Source: Solobacterium sp. (GTDB lineage: Bacteria; Bacillota_I; Bacilli_A; Erysipelotrichales; Erysipelotrichaceae). Taken from it: a DNA stretch of 5,087 nt. Of this stretch, positions 1 to 4,867 are shown in pieces. The stretch is from assembly GCA_017419465.1 (NCBI GenBank), contig JAFOLE010000186.1:1-5087 (forward strand), given 5' to 3'. How positions within the stretch are numbered: position 1 is the stretch's first letter; each line of letters begins with the position of its first letter. Made by a program: the position numbers and the translations under genes. The notes beneath the pieces were generated by a model. It was not told the origin of the DNA. It was given only the letters and a program-made list of their open reading frames with translations, and searched no databases.

Positions 1-2
1 GC

Positions 3-101
3 GCTAAGCGTCTGGCTAATAAAGTCAAAACGAAACGGTCAAAATCGATGAATCAGAAAGCGAAAAGTTCCTACAAATACAGAAAGAAAAGGGGCTTATA
101 A
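3..101 (+). CDS. C-terminal end of an unidentified, very basic protein (5' end outside the window)
   Basis: An open frame enters from the left edge and ends at TAA (99-101), giving 32 visible residues that begin AKRLANKVKTKRSKS and end YKYRKKRGL. About half of these residues are Lys or Arg, with almost no acidic residues, which suggests a nucleic-acid-binding tail. I do not recognise the family. The frame is supported by what follows: a plus-strand hairpin with a seven-T tract begins 1 nt after the stop codon, as expected for the end of a real transcription unit. The other two plus frames contain stops at 49-51 (frame 1) and near the left edge (frame 2). Too little is visible to name a function. 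Confidence 0.5.
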   Translation, partial: AKRLANKVKTKRSKSMNQKAKSSYKYRKKRGL

Positions 102-142
102 ACTTCCGGACTTAACCGGAGGTTTTTTTACAGCCCCTTTTC
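86..142. terminator. Outer 11-bp inverted repeat, probable bidirectional terminator between convergent genes
   Basis: GAAAAGGGGCT (86-96) is perfectly complementary to AGCCCCTTTTC (132-142) and encloses the smaller terminator hairpin. Read on the minus strand, the closing arm ends in TTTTC and runs into TTTCT, so it can serve as the terminator of the Fic gene, whose stop is at 184-186. The left arm overlaps the last codons of the plus-strand gene. The two hairpins are nested and can form together. Confidence 0.55.
103..129 (+). terminator. Rho-independent terminator of the plus-strand gene
   Basis: A 7-bp stem (CTTCCGG at 103-109 with CCGGAGG at 116-122, one G-T pair), a 6-nt loop (ACTTAA) and an uninterrupted run of seven T (123-129) form a standard intrinsic terminator. 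The A residues just before the stem can pair with the T run and lengthen it. It lies directly after the stop codon at 99-101. Confidence 0.75.
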
Positions 143-147
143 ATTAT

Positions 148-169
148 CCGGACCTTTCACGCAGTCCGG
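148..169. repeat. Small inverted repeat CCGGAC / GTCCGG
   Basis: CCGGAC (148-153) and GTCCGG (164-169) are separated by 10 nt, between the Fic stop codon and the nested terminator. No T tract follows on either strand, so it is not a complete terminator. The heptamer TCCGGAC also occurs at 105-111 inside the plus-strand terminator, so alternative pairings are possible. No function can be assigned. Confidence 0.3.
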
Positions 170-183
170 GCAGCAGGGAATGT

Positions 184-1230
184 TCACTTCGTCCGATAGT
201 ATCGGATGTTTTTGCCATTGCCTTCCCGAATCAGTTCGCCGGATTCAACCAGTTTCCGCAGTGCACCTTCAACAGAACTCAGACTTAATGAAGGGCAAAG
301 TTCTAAAATATCCTGCTTGGAAAAACGGCCGACTTTGTTCTGCGAAGCCAGTCTTACGGCATCCAGAGCAGACCGCTTTGTCTCTATCAGCGCGAATCGG
401 TCTTCAAAATCCCGATACGCCGCAAGGATTGTTCTGAGAAGATACTTGATAAACGGAACCGGGACCTCCTTACCTTCATGCCATCCAATCTGAGATGCCC
501 GCAAGGCTTCATAATACAGATCCTTATTCTTTGCGATCTTTGCCTCAAGAGAAATGTACTTACCCACATAATACCCGTTTCTGTACAGTAACAATGTTGT
601 AAGCAGTCGGCTCATGCGGCCGTTTCCGTCATTAAACGGATGAATACATAAAAAATCATGAATAAATACCGGGATGGCAATCAGAGGTTCCAGCTCCATA
701 TTTCCGATCACCCGGTTGTACTCTTCGCAGATTCTGTCCAATGCACCCGGTGTTTCATATGGAGCAGGAGGTGTAAACAATATCTCCATATGACCATCCG
801 GATAAGCTGCACTGATATAGTCCTGCACATTTTTCGTATGACCGGCAACTGGATTATTACTGTGAGAATAGAGAATCCTGTGGAGCTGAAGAATATAATT
901 CCTGGTAATCGGGATTGCGTCAAAGTTTTCATGAATGACAGACAGTACATCTCTGTATCCTGCGATTTCCTGTTCACTGCGGTTTCTCGGTGCAGTCTTC
1001 TCCTCGACAAGCTGACGAATCCGGGTATTTGTTGTAACGATTCCTTCAATCTCATTGGACGCTTCGGTACTCTGCACTTTTGCAATTTCCACCAGCTTTC
1101 TGAGTTCTTCCGGCTTCTGTTTTAAATACAATTCCTGCTTTCCTGCTTCTCTGTAAACGGCCGCAACCAGCCCTAGCATCTCAGAATCCCATTTATTTTC
1201 ACCGATTGCTGTATAGTTAAACTCCCGCAT
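184..1230 (-). CDS. Fic-domain protein (probable AMP-transferase) with N-terminal inhibitory helix and C-terminal winged helix
   Basis: 348 aa, cytosolic, no signal peptide or membrane segment. Fic proteins usually transfer AMP from ATP to a hydroxyl side chain of a target protein. The active site is complete: HPFNDGNGRMSR at residues 197-208, with His197 as the expected catalytic base, Asp201 for metal and Gly202-Arg205 for the phosphate loop. SNEIEG at 58-63 fits the inhibitory motif [ST]xxxE[GN], with Glu62 expected to contact Arg205. This makes it a class II Fic protein that inhibits itself in cis. Residues about 283-346 look like a winged helix (FSKQDILELCPS, SSVEGALRKLVESGELI). The ATG at 1230 is preceded by purine-rich AGGAAGAGAG and by a promoter. 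No toxin or antitoxin partner is adjacent. Target and physiological role cannot be read from the sequence; the winged helix and the promoter repeats suggest self-regulation. Confidence 0.92.
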   Translation of the reverse strand: MREFNYTAIGENKWDSEMLGLVAAVYREAGKQELYLKQKPEELRKLVEIAKVQSTEASNEIEGIVTTNTRIRQLVEEKTAPRNRSEQEIAGYRDVLSVIHENFDAIPITRNYILQLHRILYSHSNNPVAGHTKNVQDYISAAYPDGHMEILFTPPAPYETPGALDRICEEYNRVIGNMELEPLIAIPVFIHDFLCIHPFNDGNGRMSRLLTTLLLYRNGYYVGKYISLEAKIAKNKDLYYEALRASQIGWHEGKEVPVPFIKYLLRTILAAYRDFEDRFALIETKRSALDAVRLASQNKVGRFSKQDILELCPSLSLSSVEGALRKLVESGELIREGNGKNIRYYRTK

Positions 1231-1333
1231 TCCCTTACTCTCTTCCTATTCCCTTATTTTATAGTTCTATTTAAGGGAATAATCAAGTTATTAAGGGAAT
1301 ACTCCCTTATTATCATCTGATATTTAAGGGAAT
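1229..1333. promoter_or_regulatory. Six-copy TAAGGGAAT box array covering the Fic promoter (putative operator)
   Basis: The nonamer TAAGGGAAT occurs on the plus strand at 1272-1280, 1292-1300 and 1325-1333. It occurs on the minus strand at 1229-1237 and 1248-1256, and with one mismatch (TAAGGGAGT) at 1301-1309. Two dyads of the form ATTCCCTTA-N15-TAAGGGAAT (1248-1280 and 1301-1333) have the same 15-nt gap and repeat at 53 bp, about five helical turns. One box fills the -35/-10 spacer, one lies over the transcript start, one overlaps the start codon and the rest lie upstream of -35. This placement is that of a repressor operator. The binding protein is unknown; the Fic winged helix is the obvious candidate. 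Confidence 0.7.
1258..1286 (-). promoter_or_regulatory. Promoter of the Fic gene
   Basis: On the minus strand, TTGATT (1281-1286) as -35 and TATAAA (1258-1263) as -10 are separated by exactly 17 nt, a close match to a sigma-A promoter. The predicted transcript start is near 1251, leaving a leader of about 20 nt before the ATG at 1230. The spacer and the start region are both occupied by TAAGGGAAT boxes. Confidence 0.7.
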
Positions 1334-1362
1334 GCCTCTTTGGCTGAGATACGGAGCTGAAT

Positions 1363-1396
1363 ATACCGGAACTGATTCCGTTTCAGTTTCCGGTAT
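1363..1396 (-). terminator. Hairpin after the remnant gene, possible weak terminator
   Basis: ATACCGGAACTGA (1363-1375) pairs with TCAGT-T-TCCGGTAT (1383-1396), giving 13 bp with a single bulged T and a 7-nt loop. It lies about 25 nt past the minus-strand stop at 1421-1423, where a terminator of that gene would be. The minus-strand tail (ATTCAGC) is poor in T; the plus-strand side is richer (TATTCTTTC). It would also insulate the Fic promoter region from transcription coming from the right. Confidence 0.4.
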
Positions 1397-1420
1397 TATT
1401 CTTTCGATTATTACAGTATG

Positions 1421-1582
1421 TTATTTATTTCTCTTTCCGCTGTTTTCCGTACCGCGGACTTCTTCATGATAGAAGTAGTCAACGATGGTCGGATGCCCCT
1501 GCGGGACCCGTTCGTACGGTGTTTCATTGTCCACAAACCGGCAGTCATACTTCTCTGCAATTTCCTTTGCCTTCTGATAAAT
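1421..1582 (-). pseudogene. Small coding-like frame without a standard start codon (gene remnant or 53-aa gene starting at ATT)
   Basis: The minus-strand frame reads QKAKEIAEKYDCRFVDNETP, then YERVPQGHPTIVDYFYHEEV, then RGTENSGKRNK and a TAA stop at 1421-1423. Its amino-acid composition is that of a folded soluble protein, unlike the opposite strand. The frame is open back to a TAG at 1616-1618 but contains no ATG, GTG or TTG start in frame. An in-frame ATT at 1580-1582 lies 5 nt after AGGAG (1588-1592), itself downstream of a TTGACA promoter. It may be the C-terminal stub of a decayed gene, a gene whose ATG mutated to ATT, or a real small gene with a rare start. I do not recognise the family. 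The frame itself is better supported than its status. Confidence 0.5.
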
Positions 1583-1587
1583 AAATA

Positions 1588-1639
1588 CTCCTATATAGTA
1601 ATGCTTTACTACTATCTAGGAGTGTTATGTACTTGTCAA
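1588..1639 (-). promoter_or_regulatory. Promoter with overlapping 35-bp imperfect palindrome, upstream of the small frame
   Basis: On the minus strand TTGACA (1634-1639) is a perfect -35. It is followed after 17 nt by GATAGT (1611-1616), a moderate -10. Overlapping the -10 and the region after it is an inverted repeat with 13-nt arms (1588-1600 and 1610-1622, one mismatch, 9-nt gap). Inside it is a second, tighter dyad TAGTAA-TGCT-TTACTA (1596-1611). The outer arm ends in AGGAG, usable as a ribosome site. This is the layout of a repressed promoter. As an alternative, the hairpin could weakly terminate the glycosyltransferase transcript, but the stem is A/T-rich and no clean T run follows. Confidence 0.5.
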
Positions 1640-1657
1640 ATTATTCCGCCTGCGGGA

Positions 1658-2815
1658 TCAGACAGCCAGGGATTCCAGAAAGTGTCTTGCCTCCTGGAGA
1701 CCGCCGGATGCTTTGAAACTCTCTGATATTTTTCGGGCATTCTCCTTATAGGAAGGCGTATTCAGAACGGTCTGAACAGCCGAGAGAATCTCGTCTTCAT
1801 TCATCCTGTTCGGCCGCAGTCCCGCCCCCAGTTCCTCCACCCGTTTTGCGACGGCCTTCTGTTCGGACGTCTGCGGGCAGAGAATCAGCGGCACATTGAA
1901 ATACAGCCCTTCCGAAGCCGAATTCATCCCGCAATGGGTAATGAACGCGTCCGCGAAGGAAAGCACTGCCATCTGATCAACGGACGGATACAGTTCAACA
2001 TTTTCCGGAAGGTTTTCAAAGACTTCCGTATCATTCCCCAATGATACGATGACCTGCCAGTCCGTTCTGCTTAATGCATAGATGCAGCTGCGGTAAAACT
2101 CCGGATTCCGGTTCACGGTGCCAAGGGAGACATAAACGGTTTTCTCTCTTGTTTTCTTCATCGGCTGTGTGATCGGCCGGATGGAAGGACCGATGAAATG
2201 ATACCGGTCGGAAAAGGTATCCGCACACGGCTGAAAATACTTCGACGTATAAACGATCGTATTCGTATCATTGTCATTCTGAATAATCTCCAGAAATCCC
2301 TTTACCGGATAGCCGTGGGCCTGAAGCCGTCTGATCTGCTTATTAATTTTCGGCATTGCGGTCATCATCTTCAGAAGGTCACCGAACCCGCGCTTCATAT
2401 AACCTGCGGAATAACGGTTGAACGCAAATGTTGTCGTGGACGATACAAACGGGATGCCATACTTCATCGCCGCAAGTTTTCCCCAGTAGGCAACCGAGTC
2501 TGCCACAATGAGATCCGGTTTGATCTCCGCGATCTTCCTTGCGGTCAGTTCATCCAGTGCCAGGGTCGATGATACGATCAGCTCCACGGAATACGCCATG
2601 TCCTTTCCGACACGGTCGCTGTTTTCCTTATCCTCCATCTCAAAGTCGGCTTCATCACAGGAAATAAACACTGCGCCGGCTTCTTCAATCTTCTGGCGGA
2701 ACTGCGGAAAGGAAAAATAATAGACTTCATGTCCTGCATCGGTCAGTTCTCTGACCAGCCCGAGTGTCGGATTGGTATGGCCATGGGCAGGAATACAGAA
2801 CCATGCGAGTTTCAT
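1658..2815 (-). CDS. MGT-family (GT1, macrolide-type) UDP-sugar glycosyltransferase
   Basis: 385 aa, the usual length for this family, with two Rossmann-like halves (GT-B fold). Members transfer a hexose from a UDP-sugar to a hydroxyl of a small molecule such as a macrolide, flavonoid or other lipophilic compound, often inactivating it. The N-terminal acceptor half begins MKLAWFCIPAHGHTNPTLGL; His13 in the GHTNP motif matches the catalytic base of OleD-like enzymes. The donor half carries the signature FITHCGMNSASEGL (291-304, His294, Glu302) followed by VPLILCP and SEQ (317-319), which bind the nucleotide sugar. No signal peptide, so cytosolic. The ATG overlaps the TGA of the upstream AbrB-type gene by 4 nt (ATGA), with GGGGA about 10 nt before the start, so translation is probably coupled. 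The acceptor cannot be predicted; self-protection or detoxification is a reasonable inference. Confidence 0.9.
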   Translation of the reverse strand: MKLAWFCIPAHGHTNPTLGLVRELTDAGHEVYYFSFPQFRQKIEEAGAVFISCDEADFEMEDKENSDRVGKDMAYSVELIVSSTLALDELTARKIAEIKPDLIVADSVAYWGKLAAMKYGIPFVSSTTTFAFNRYSAGYMKRGFGDLLKMMTAMPKINKQIRRLQAHGYPVKGFLEIIQNDNDTNTIVYTSKYFQPCADTFSDRYHFIGPSIRPITQPMKKTREKTVYVSLGTVNRNPEFYRSCIYALSRTDWQVIVSLGNDTEVFENLPENVELYPSVDQMAVLSFADAFITHCGMNSASEGLYFNVPLILCPQTSEQKAVAKRVEELGAGLRPNRMNEDEILSAVQTVLNTPSYKENARKISESFKASGGLQEARHFLESLAV

Positions 2816-3027
2816 TTCTTTGTTTCCCCGCTGTCGAACATCATCTGAAACAGTTCAGAGAATGTGCCTTTCGGCGGAATTGCGATGCCCCGTGTCTCAT
2901 CTCCCAATAACAGCAGCGTATCGCCCGGCTTGATTCCGAATAATTCACGCGCCGGCTTGGGTATTACGATCTGTCCTTTTTCGCCGACCGTAGCCGTCCA
3001 TGCATATTTTCCTTCCGGCCTCTTCAT
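2812..3027 (-). CDS. AbrB/MazE/SpoVT-type swapped-hairpin DNA-binding protein
   Basis: 71 aa. The core AWTATVGEKGQIVIPKPARE (residues 9-28), followed by LFGIKPGDTLLLLGDE, is the classic SpoVT/AbrB half-barrel; two chains intertwine to make one DNA-binding unit. After the core comes IAIPPKGTFSELFQMMF and a short charged tail. That tail shows no recognisable antitoxin-type partner-binding segment and no toxin gene is adjacent, so this is probably a transcriptional regulator rather than a MazE antitoxin. The ATG at 3027 is chosen over an in-frame TTG at 3039 because GGAGG (3033-3037) lies 5 nt before the ATG. It is first in a two-gene operon with the glycosyltransferase (4-nt overlap) and probably regulates that operon through repeats at its own promoter. 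Confidence 0.88.
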   Translation of the reverse strand: MKRPEGKYAWTATVGEKGQIVIPKPARELFGIKPGDTLLLLGDETRGIAIPPKGTFSELFQMMFDSGETKK

Positions 3028-3032
3028 CTTAA

Positions 3033-3037
3033 CCTCC
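3033..3037 (-). promoter_or_regulatory. Ribosome binding site that fixes the AbrB-type start
   Basis: GGAGG on the minus strand lies 5 nt before ATG 3025-3027. The in-frame TTG at 3037-3039 overlaps this site itself and has no ribosome site of its own, so the shorter 71-aa product is preferred. Confidence 0.8.
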
Positions 3038-3096
3038 AAGTATGATTTGTTATACTTTTCATACTTTCAGTATAGGATGATTCGAAAAAAATACAA
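3038..3096 (-). promoter_or_regulatory. Promoter of the AbrB-glycosyltransferase operon with four AGTAT/ATACT half-sites
   Basis: On the minus strand TTGTAT (3091-3096) and TATACT (3069-3074) are separated by 16 nt, a plausible sigma-A promoter with a strong -10. Plus-strand pentamers AGTAT (3039-3043), ATACT (3052-3056), ATACT (3061-3065) and AGTAT (3069-3073) form two dyads: AAGTAT-N8-ATACTT and ATACT-TTC-AGTAT. The second overlaps the -10; the first lies between the transcript start and the ribosome site. Repression by the AbrB-type product is an inference from position. Confidence 0.55.
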
Positions 3097-3116
3097 CAGC
3101 CGAAGCTGCTGTATTT
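3085..3116 (-). terminator. Strong Rho-independent terminator ending the TetR-CPBP-DUF3795 unit
   Basis: On the minus strand a 12-bp stem (AAATACAGCAGC with GCTGTTGTATTT, one G-T pair) closes on a TTCG tetraloop (3101-3104). A seven-T tract (3085-3091 on the complement) overlaps the end of the stem. It begins 9 nt after the DUF3795 stop codon. The -35 of the next operon lies inside the closing arm. Confidence 0.9.
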
Positions 3117-3125
3117 CCGTACACT

Positions 3126-3461
3126 TCAGAATTCTTCGAGCCTTCTCCCCGCATCCGGGTTGTTCTGAATGATTGCGTTCAGTTTTTCACAGGTCTTCAT
3201 TTCCGGACAGCTGCCGCAGGTTTCCATCTCCCTGGCCTTTGCGCACTGCCGGATCGGACACAGCGAATCACAGTACATCGTCTTTACGCCCGGAAGCCGG
3301 CATCCCGTACAGCTGATCATCTCCGGTGTGATTTCTGCACTGTTCAGCTTCGACCAGAGTGCTACGACCTTCTTTCGCAGCGCATCATCGTTGTTTACGG
3401 TTGCGATCCGGGCTTCACAGGTTTCACAGTCCAGCCCGCAGTAAGCAGTAAATTCCTTCAT
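3126..3461 (-). CDS. DUF3795 cysteine-rich protein
   Basis: 111 aa, small, soluble, with 11 cysteines. The family motif CGLDCETCEAR (residues 8-18) is followed by SCTGCR (50-55), YCDSLCPIRQC (63-73) and TCGSCPEMKTC (81-91). Clustered Cys pairs of this kind suggest bound metal, zinc or an iron-sulfur centre, but the biochemical role of DUF3795 is not known to me. I chose the ATG at 3461 because GGGAG lies 8 nt before it and because family members begin near MKEFxxYCGLDC. The frame stays open to an ATG at 3548 (29 extra residues) that has no visible ribosome site. It is the last gene of the unit begun by the TetR regulator, about 96 nt after the CPBP stop with no clear promoter between, and is followed at once by a terminator. 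Confidence 0.85.
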   Translation of the reverse strand: MKEFTAYCGLDCETCEARIATVNNDDALRKKVVALWSKLNSAEITPEMISCTGCRLPGVKTMYCDSLCPIRQCAKAREMETCGSCPEMKTCEKLNAIIQNNPDAGRRLEEF

Positions 3462-3469
3462 CTTCAGTT

Positions 3470-3474
3470 CTCCC
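3470..3474 (-). promoter_or_regulatory. Ribosome binding site that supports the short DUF3795 start
   Basis: GGGAG on the minus strand is 8 nt before ATG 3459-3461. No comparable purine run precedes the longer in-frame ATG at 3546-3548, where the upstream bases read GAATCCTATGC. Confidence 0.6.
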
Positions 3475-3557
3475 ATTTCCGGCAGCCGTATACTGCCCGC
3501 TTCGAGTTTATGGATGAGCCGGTCTTTGATATGGATGATCTGATTCATGCATAGGAT

Positions 3558-4301
3558 TCAGCGCAGATGATCTTCCTTCAGCGGAAATGCCTTCAGAAGA
3601 TAAAGCAGATAACCTCCCAGAACGATCACAATAATCACGAGATTGATGATCAGTTCCATCGTTGGATTCAGGCTTCCTTCCGCCGCAAACACCCGGAACG
3701 CATTGTTCGCGGAATGAAACAGAATACAGGGAATCAGGGATTTCCCGTGGTAAAAGATCAGTACGAGCACGAACCCGATCAGAACTGCGAATACGATCTG
3801 GACGAGTGACTCGGCAAGACTCCGCCCGCTTCCGTTGAACAGATTCACGATATGACCGATTCCGAATGTCAGGGATGAGACAATGACTGCGGACTTCAGA
3901 TTGTCTTTCTCCATTGCCCGAAACAGCAGGCCGCGGAAAATCACTTCTTCCAGAAAGCCGACACAGCACATACTGACAAAATACAGTATGGTTTCCGGAA
4001 GGCTGTACTTCATTCCGACTCCGTTCAGGAACGGTGTCACGACAATAATGATCAGCGGCAGATAATACAGAAACCGCCTTGCGGGGACTTCGGACCTGCA
4101 CAGACCGTATTTCCTGCTCAGCCGGTTGGCTCTGATCCAGTGAAACAGAATCAGAGACATCACAATATGCAGTGCGGCAGTCACAGACTTCACGACACCG
4201 GCCGCCACTGAAAGCTCGTCCGCAATGCTTGTCAGGATGACATAGGCAGCGATCCACAGGACCGCAAAGGTGACTTCACTCTTCCGATACAGCGTTGTCA
4301 T
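3558..4301 (-). CDS. CPBP-family intramembrane metalloprotease (CAAX protease/bacteriocin-processing type)
   Basis: 247 aa integral membrane protein with about seven to eight hydrophobic segments (near residues 10-28, 38-55, 78-95, 103-117, 136-156, 164-184, 187-203 and 216-238). The three catalytic motifs of the Abi/CPBP family are intact: EEVIFR (118-123, Glu118, Glu119, Arg123), FGIGH (146-150, His150) and HSANN (196-200, His196, Asn200). Bacterial members cleave within the membrane and have been linked to bacteriocin immunity, peptide processing and regulated proteolysis; the substrate here is unknown. Its ATG overlaps the TGA of the TetR gene (ATGA at 4298-4301), with GGGGGAG 6 nt before the start inside the TetR gene, so the two are translationally coupled. 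No bacteriocin precursor is visible nearby. Confidence 0.9.
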   Translation of the reverse strand: MTTLYRKSEVTFAVLWIAAYVILTSIADELSVAAGVVKSVTAALHIVMSLILFHWIRANRLSRKYGLCRSEVPARRFLYYLPLIIIVVTPFLNGVGMKYSLPETILYFVSMCCVGFLEEVIFRGLLFRAMEKDNLKSAVIVSSLTFGIGHIVNLFNGSGRSLAESLVQIVFAVLIGFVLVLIFYHGKSLIPCILFHSANNAFRVFAAEGSLNPTMELIINLVIIVIVLGGYLLYLLKAFPLKEDHLR

Positions 4302-4846
4302 TGTGTTCTCCCCCGTTCCATTCCTTCCTCAATTCTCATTAATGCATTTCGAACCGCATCCGGATCATACTTCATTCCGTTGTCTGCGATGAGGCTGGCA
4401 TATCCATGAACAACCGCCACCAGAGGCTCAAAAAAGGCAGCTGCGTCTTCTGCGGTCAGTGCTTCTTCCCTGCGGACTGCCGCAAGCAGCTCCGCCGCCT
4501 CCGGCGCCTTGATCAGGTCTTCGAGACTGCGGCCGGAAAACCGGCCGGACTGAAACAGAAAGCGGAACAGATGCGTCTCTTCTTCCGCAAACCGGATATA
4601 CCGGAGTCCAATCTCCAGAAGACTGCCGCCTGCCAGTATGTATTCGGTATGGAATGTGTCTGCCTTCTGATACGTCAGTTCCCTCAGGGTATCGGTGTCC
4701 GGAAACTGATACATGATCGGCTGTGTGGAGCACCCAAGGTATGACGCAAGGTTTCGCACGGTCAGCGCTTCATGGCCCTGTTCACGGATCAGACGGAAGG
4801 CGCCGTCAATCACGGCTTCTCTTGTCATTGTCGGTTTCTTCGGCAT
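4298..4846 (-). CDS. TetR/AcrR-family transcriptional regulator
   Basis: 182 aa. The N-terminal helix-turn-helix spans about residues 8-55: TREAVIDGAFRLIREQGHEA, then LTVRNLASYLGCSTQPIMYQFPDTDTL, with the recognition helix near STQPIMYQF. The rest is a variable helical ligand/dimer domain, as usual for the family; the inducer cannot be predicted. The frame extends upstream to an ATG at 4948, but I chose 4846. GAGGG (4854-4858) lies 7 nt before it, the protein then starts as TetR proteins normally do, and the longer version would run through the promoter and operator. It is the first gene of the operon with the CPBP protease (4-nt overlap), so it probably represses itself and the protease. Confidence 0.9.
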   Translation of the reverse strand: MPKKPTMTREAVIDGAFRLIREQGHEALTVRNLASYLGCSTQPIMYQFPDTDTLRELTYQKADTFHTEYILAGGSLLEIGLRYIRFAEEETHLFRFLFQSGRFSGRSLEDLIKAPEAAELLAAVRREEALTAEDAAAFFEPLVAVVHGYASLIADNGMKYDPDAVRNALMRIEEGMERGRTQ

Positions 4847-4867
4847 AGCGGTTCCCTCATTACGATT

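Noticed and set aside
658..1125. Plus-strand open frame of 155 codons inside the Fic gene
   Set aside because: It is fully antisense to the conserved Fic domain, and its residues show no motif.
1229..1333. Possible CRISPR or iteron-type array from the repeated nonamer
   Set aside because: The units are only 9 bp, in both orientations, with unequal gaps and placed on promoter elements; there is no Cas or replication gene.
1418..1726. Plus-strand open frame of 102 codons between the Fic gene and the glycosyltransferase
   Set aside because: It is antisense to the better coding frame at 1421-1582 and to the end of the glycosyltransferase, crosses the palindrome, and has no ribosome site or recognisable motif.
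184..3039. Toxin-antitoxin pairing of Fic or of the AbrB/MazE-type protein
   Set aside because: The Fic gene carries its inhibitory helix within the same protein and has no adjacent antitoxin; the AbrB-type gene is followed by a glycosyltransferase, not a MazF-like toxin.
3508..4257. Minus-strand open frame of 249 codons overlapping the CPBP gene
   Set aside because: It is the shifted-frame shadow of the CPBP gene, very rich in Arg, Ser and Cys with no domain, while the CPBP frame has all its catalytic motifs.
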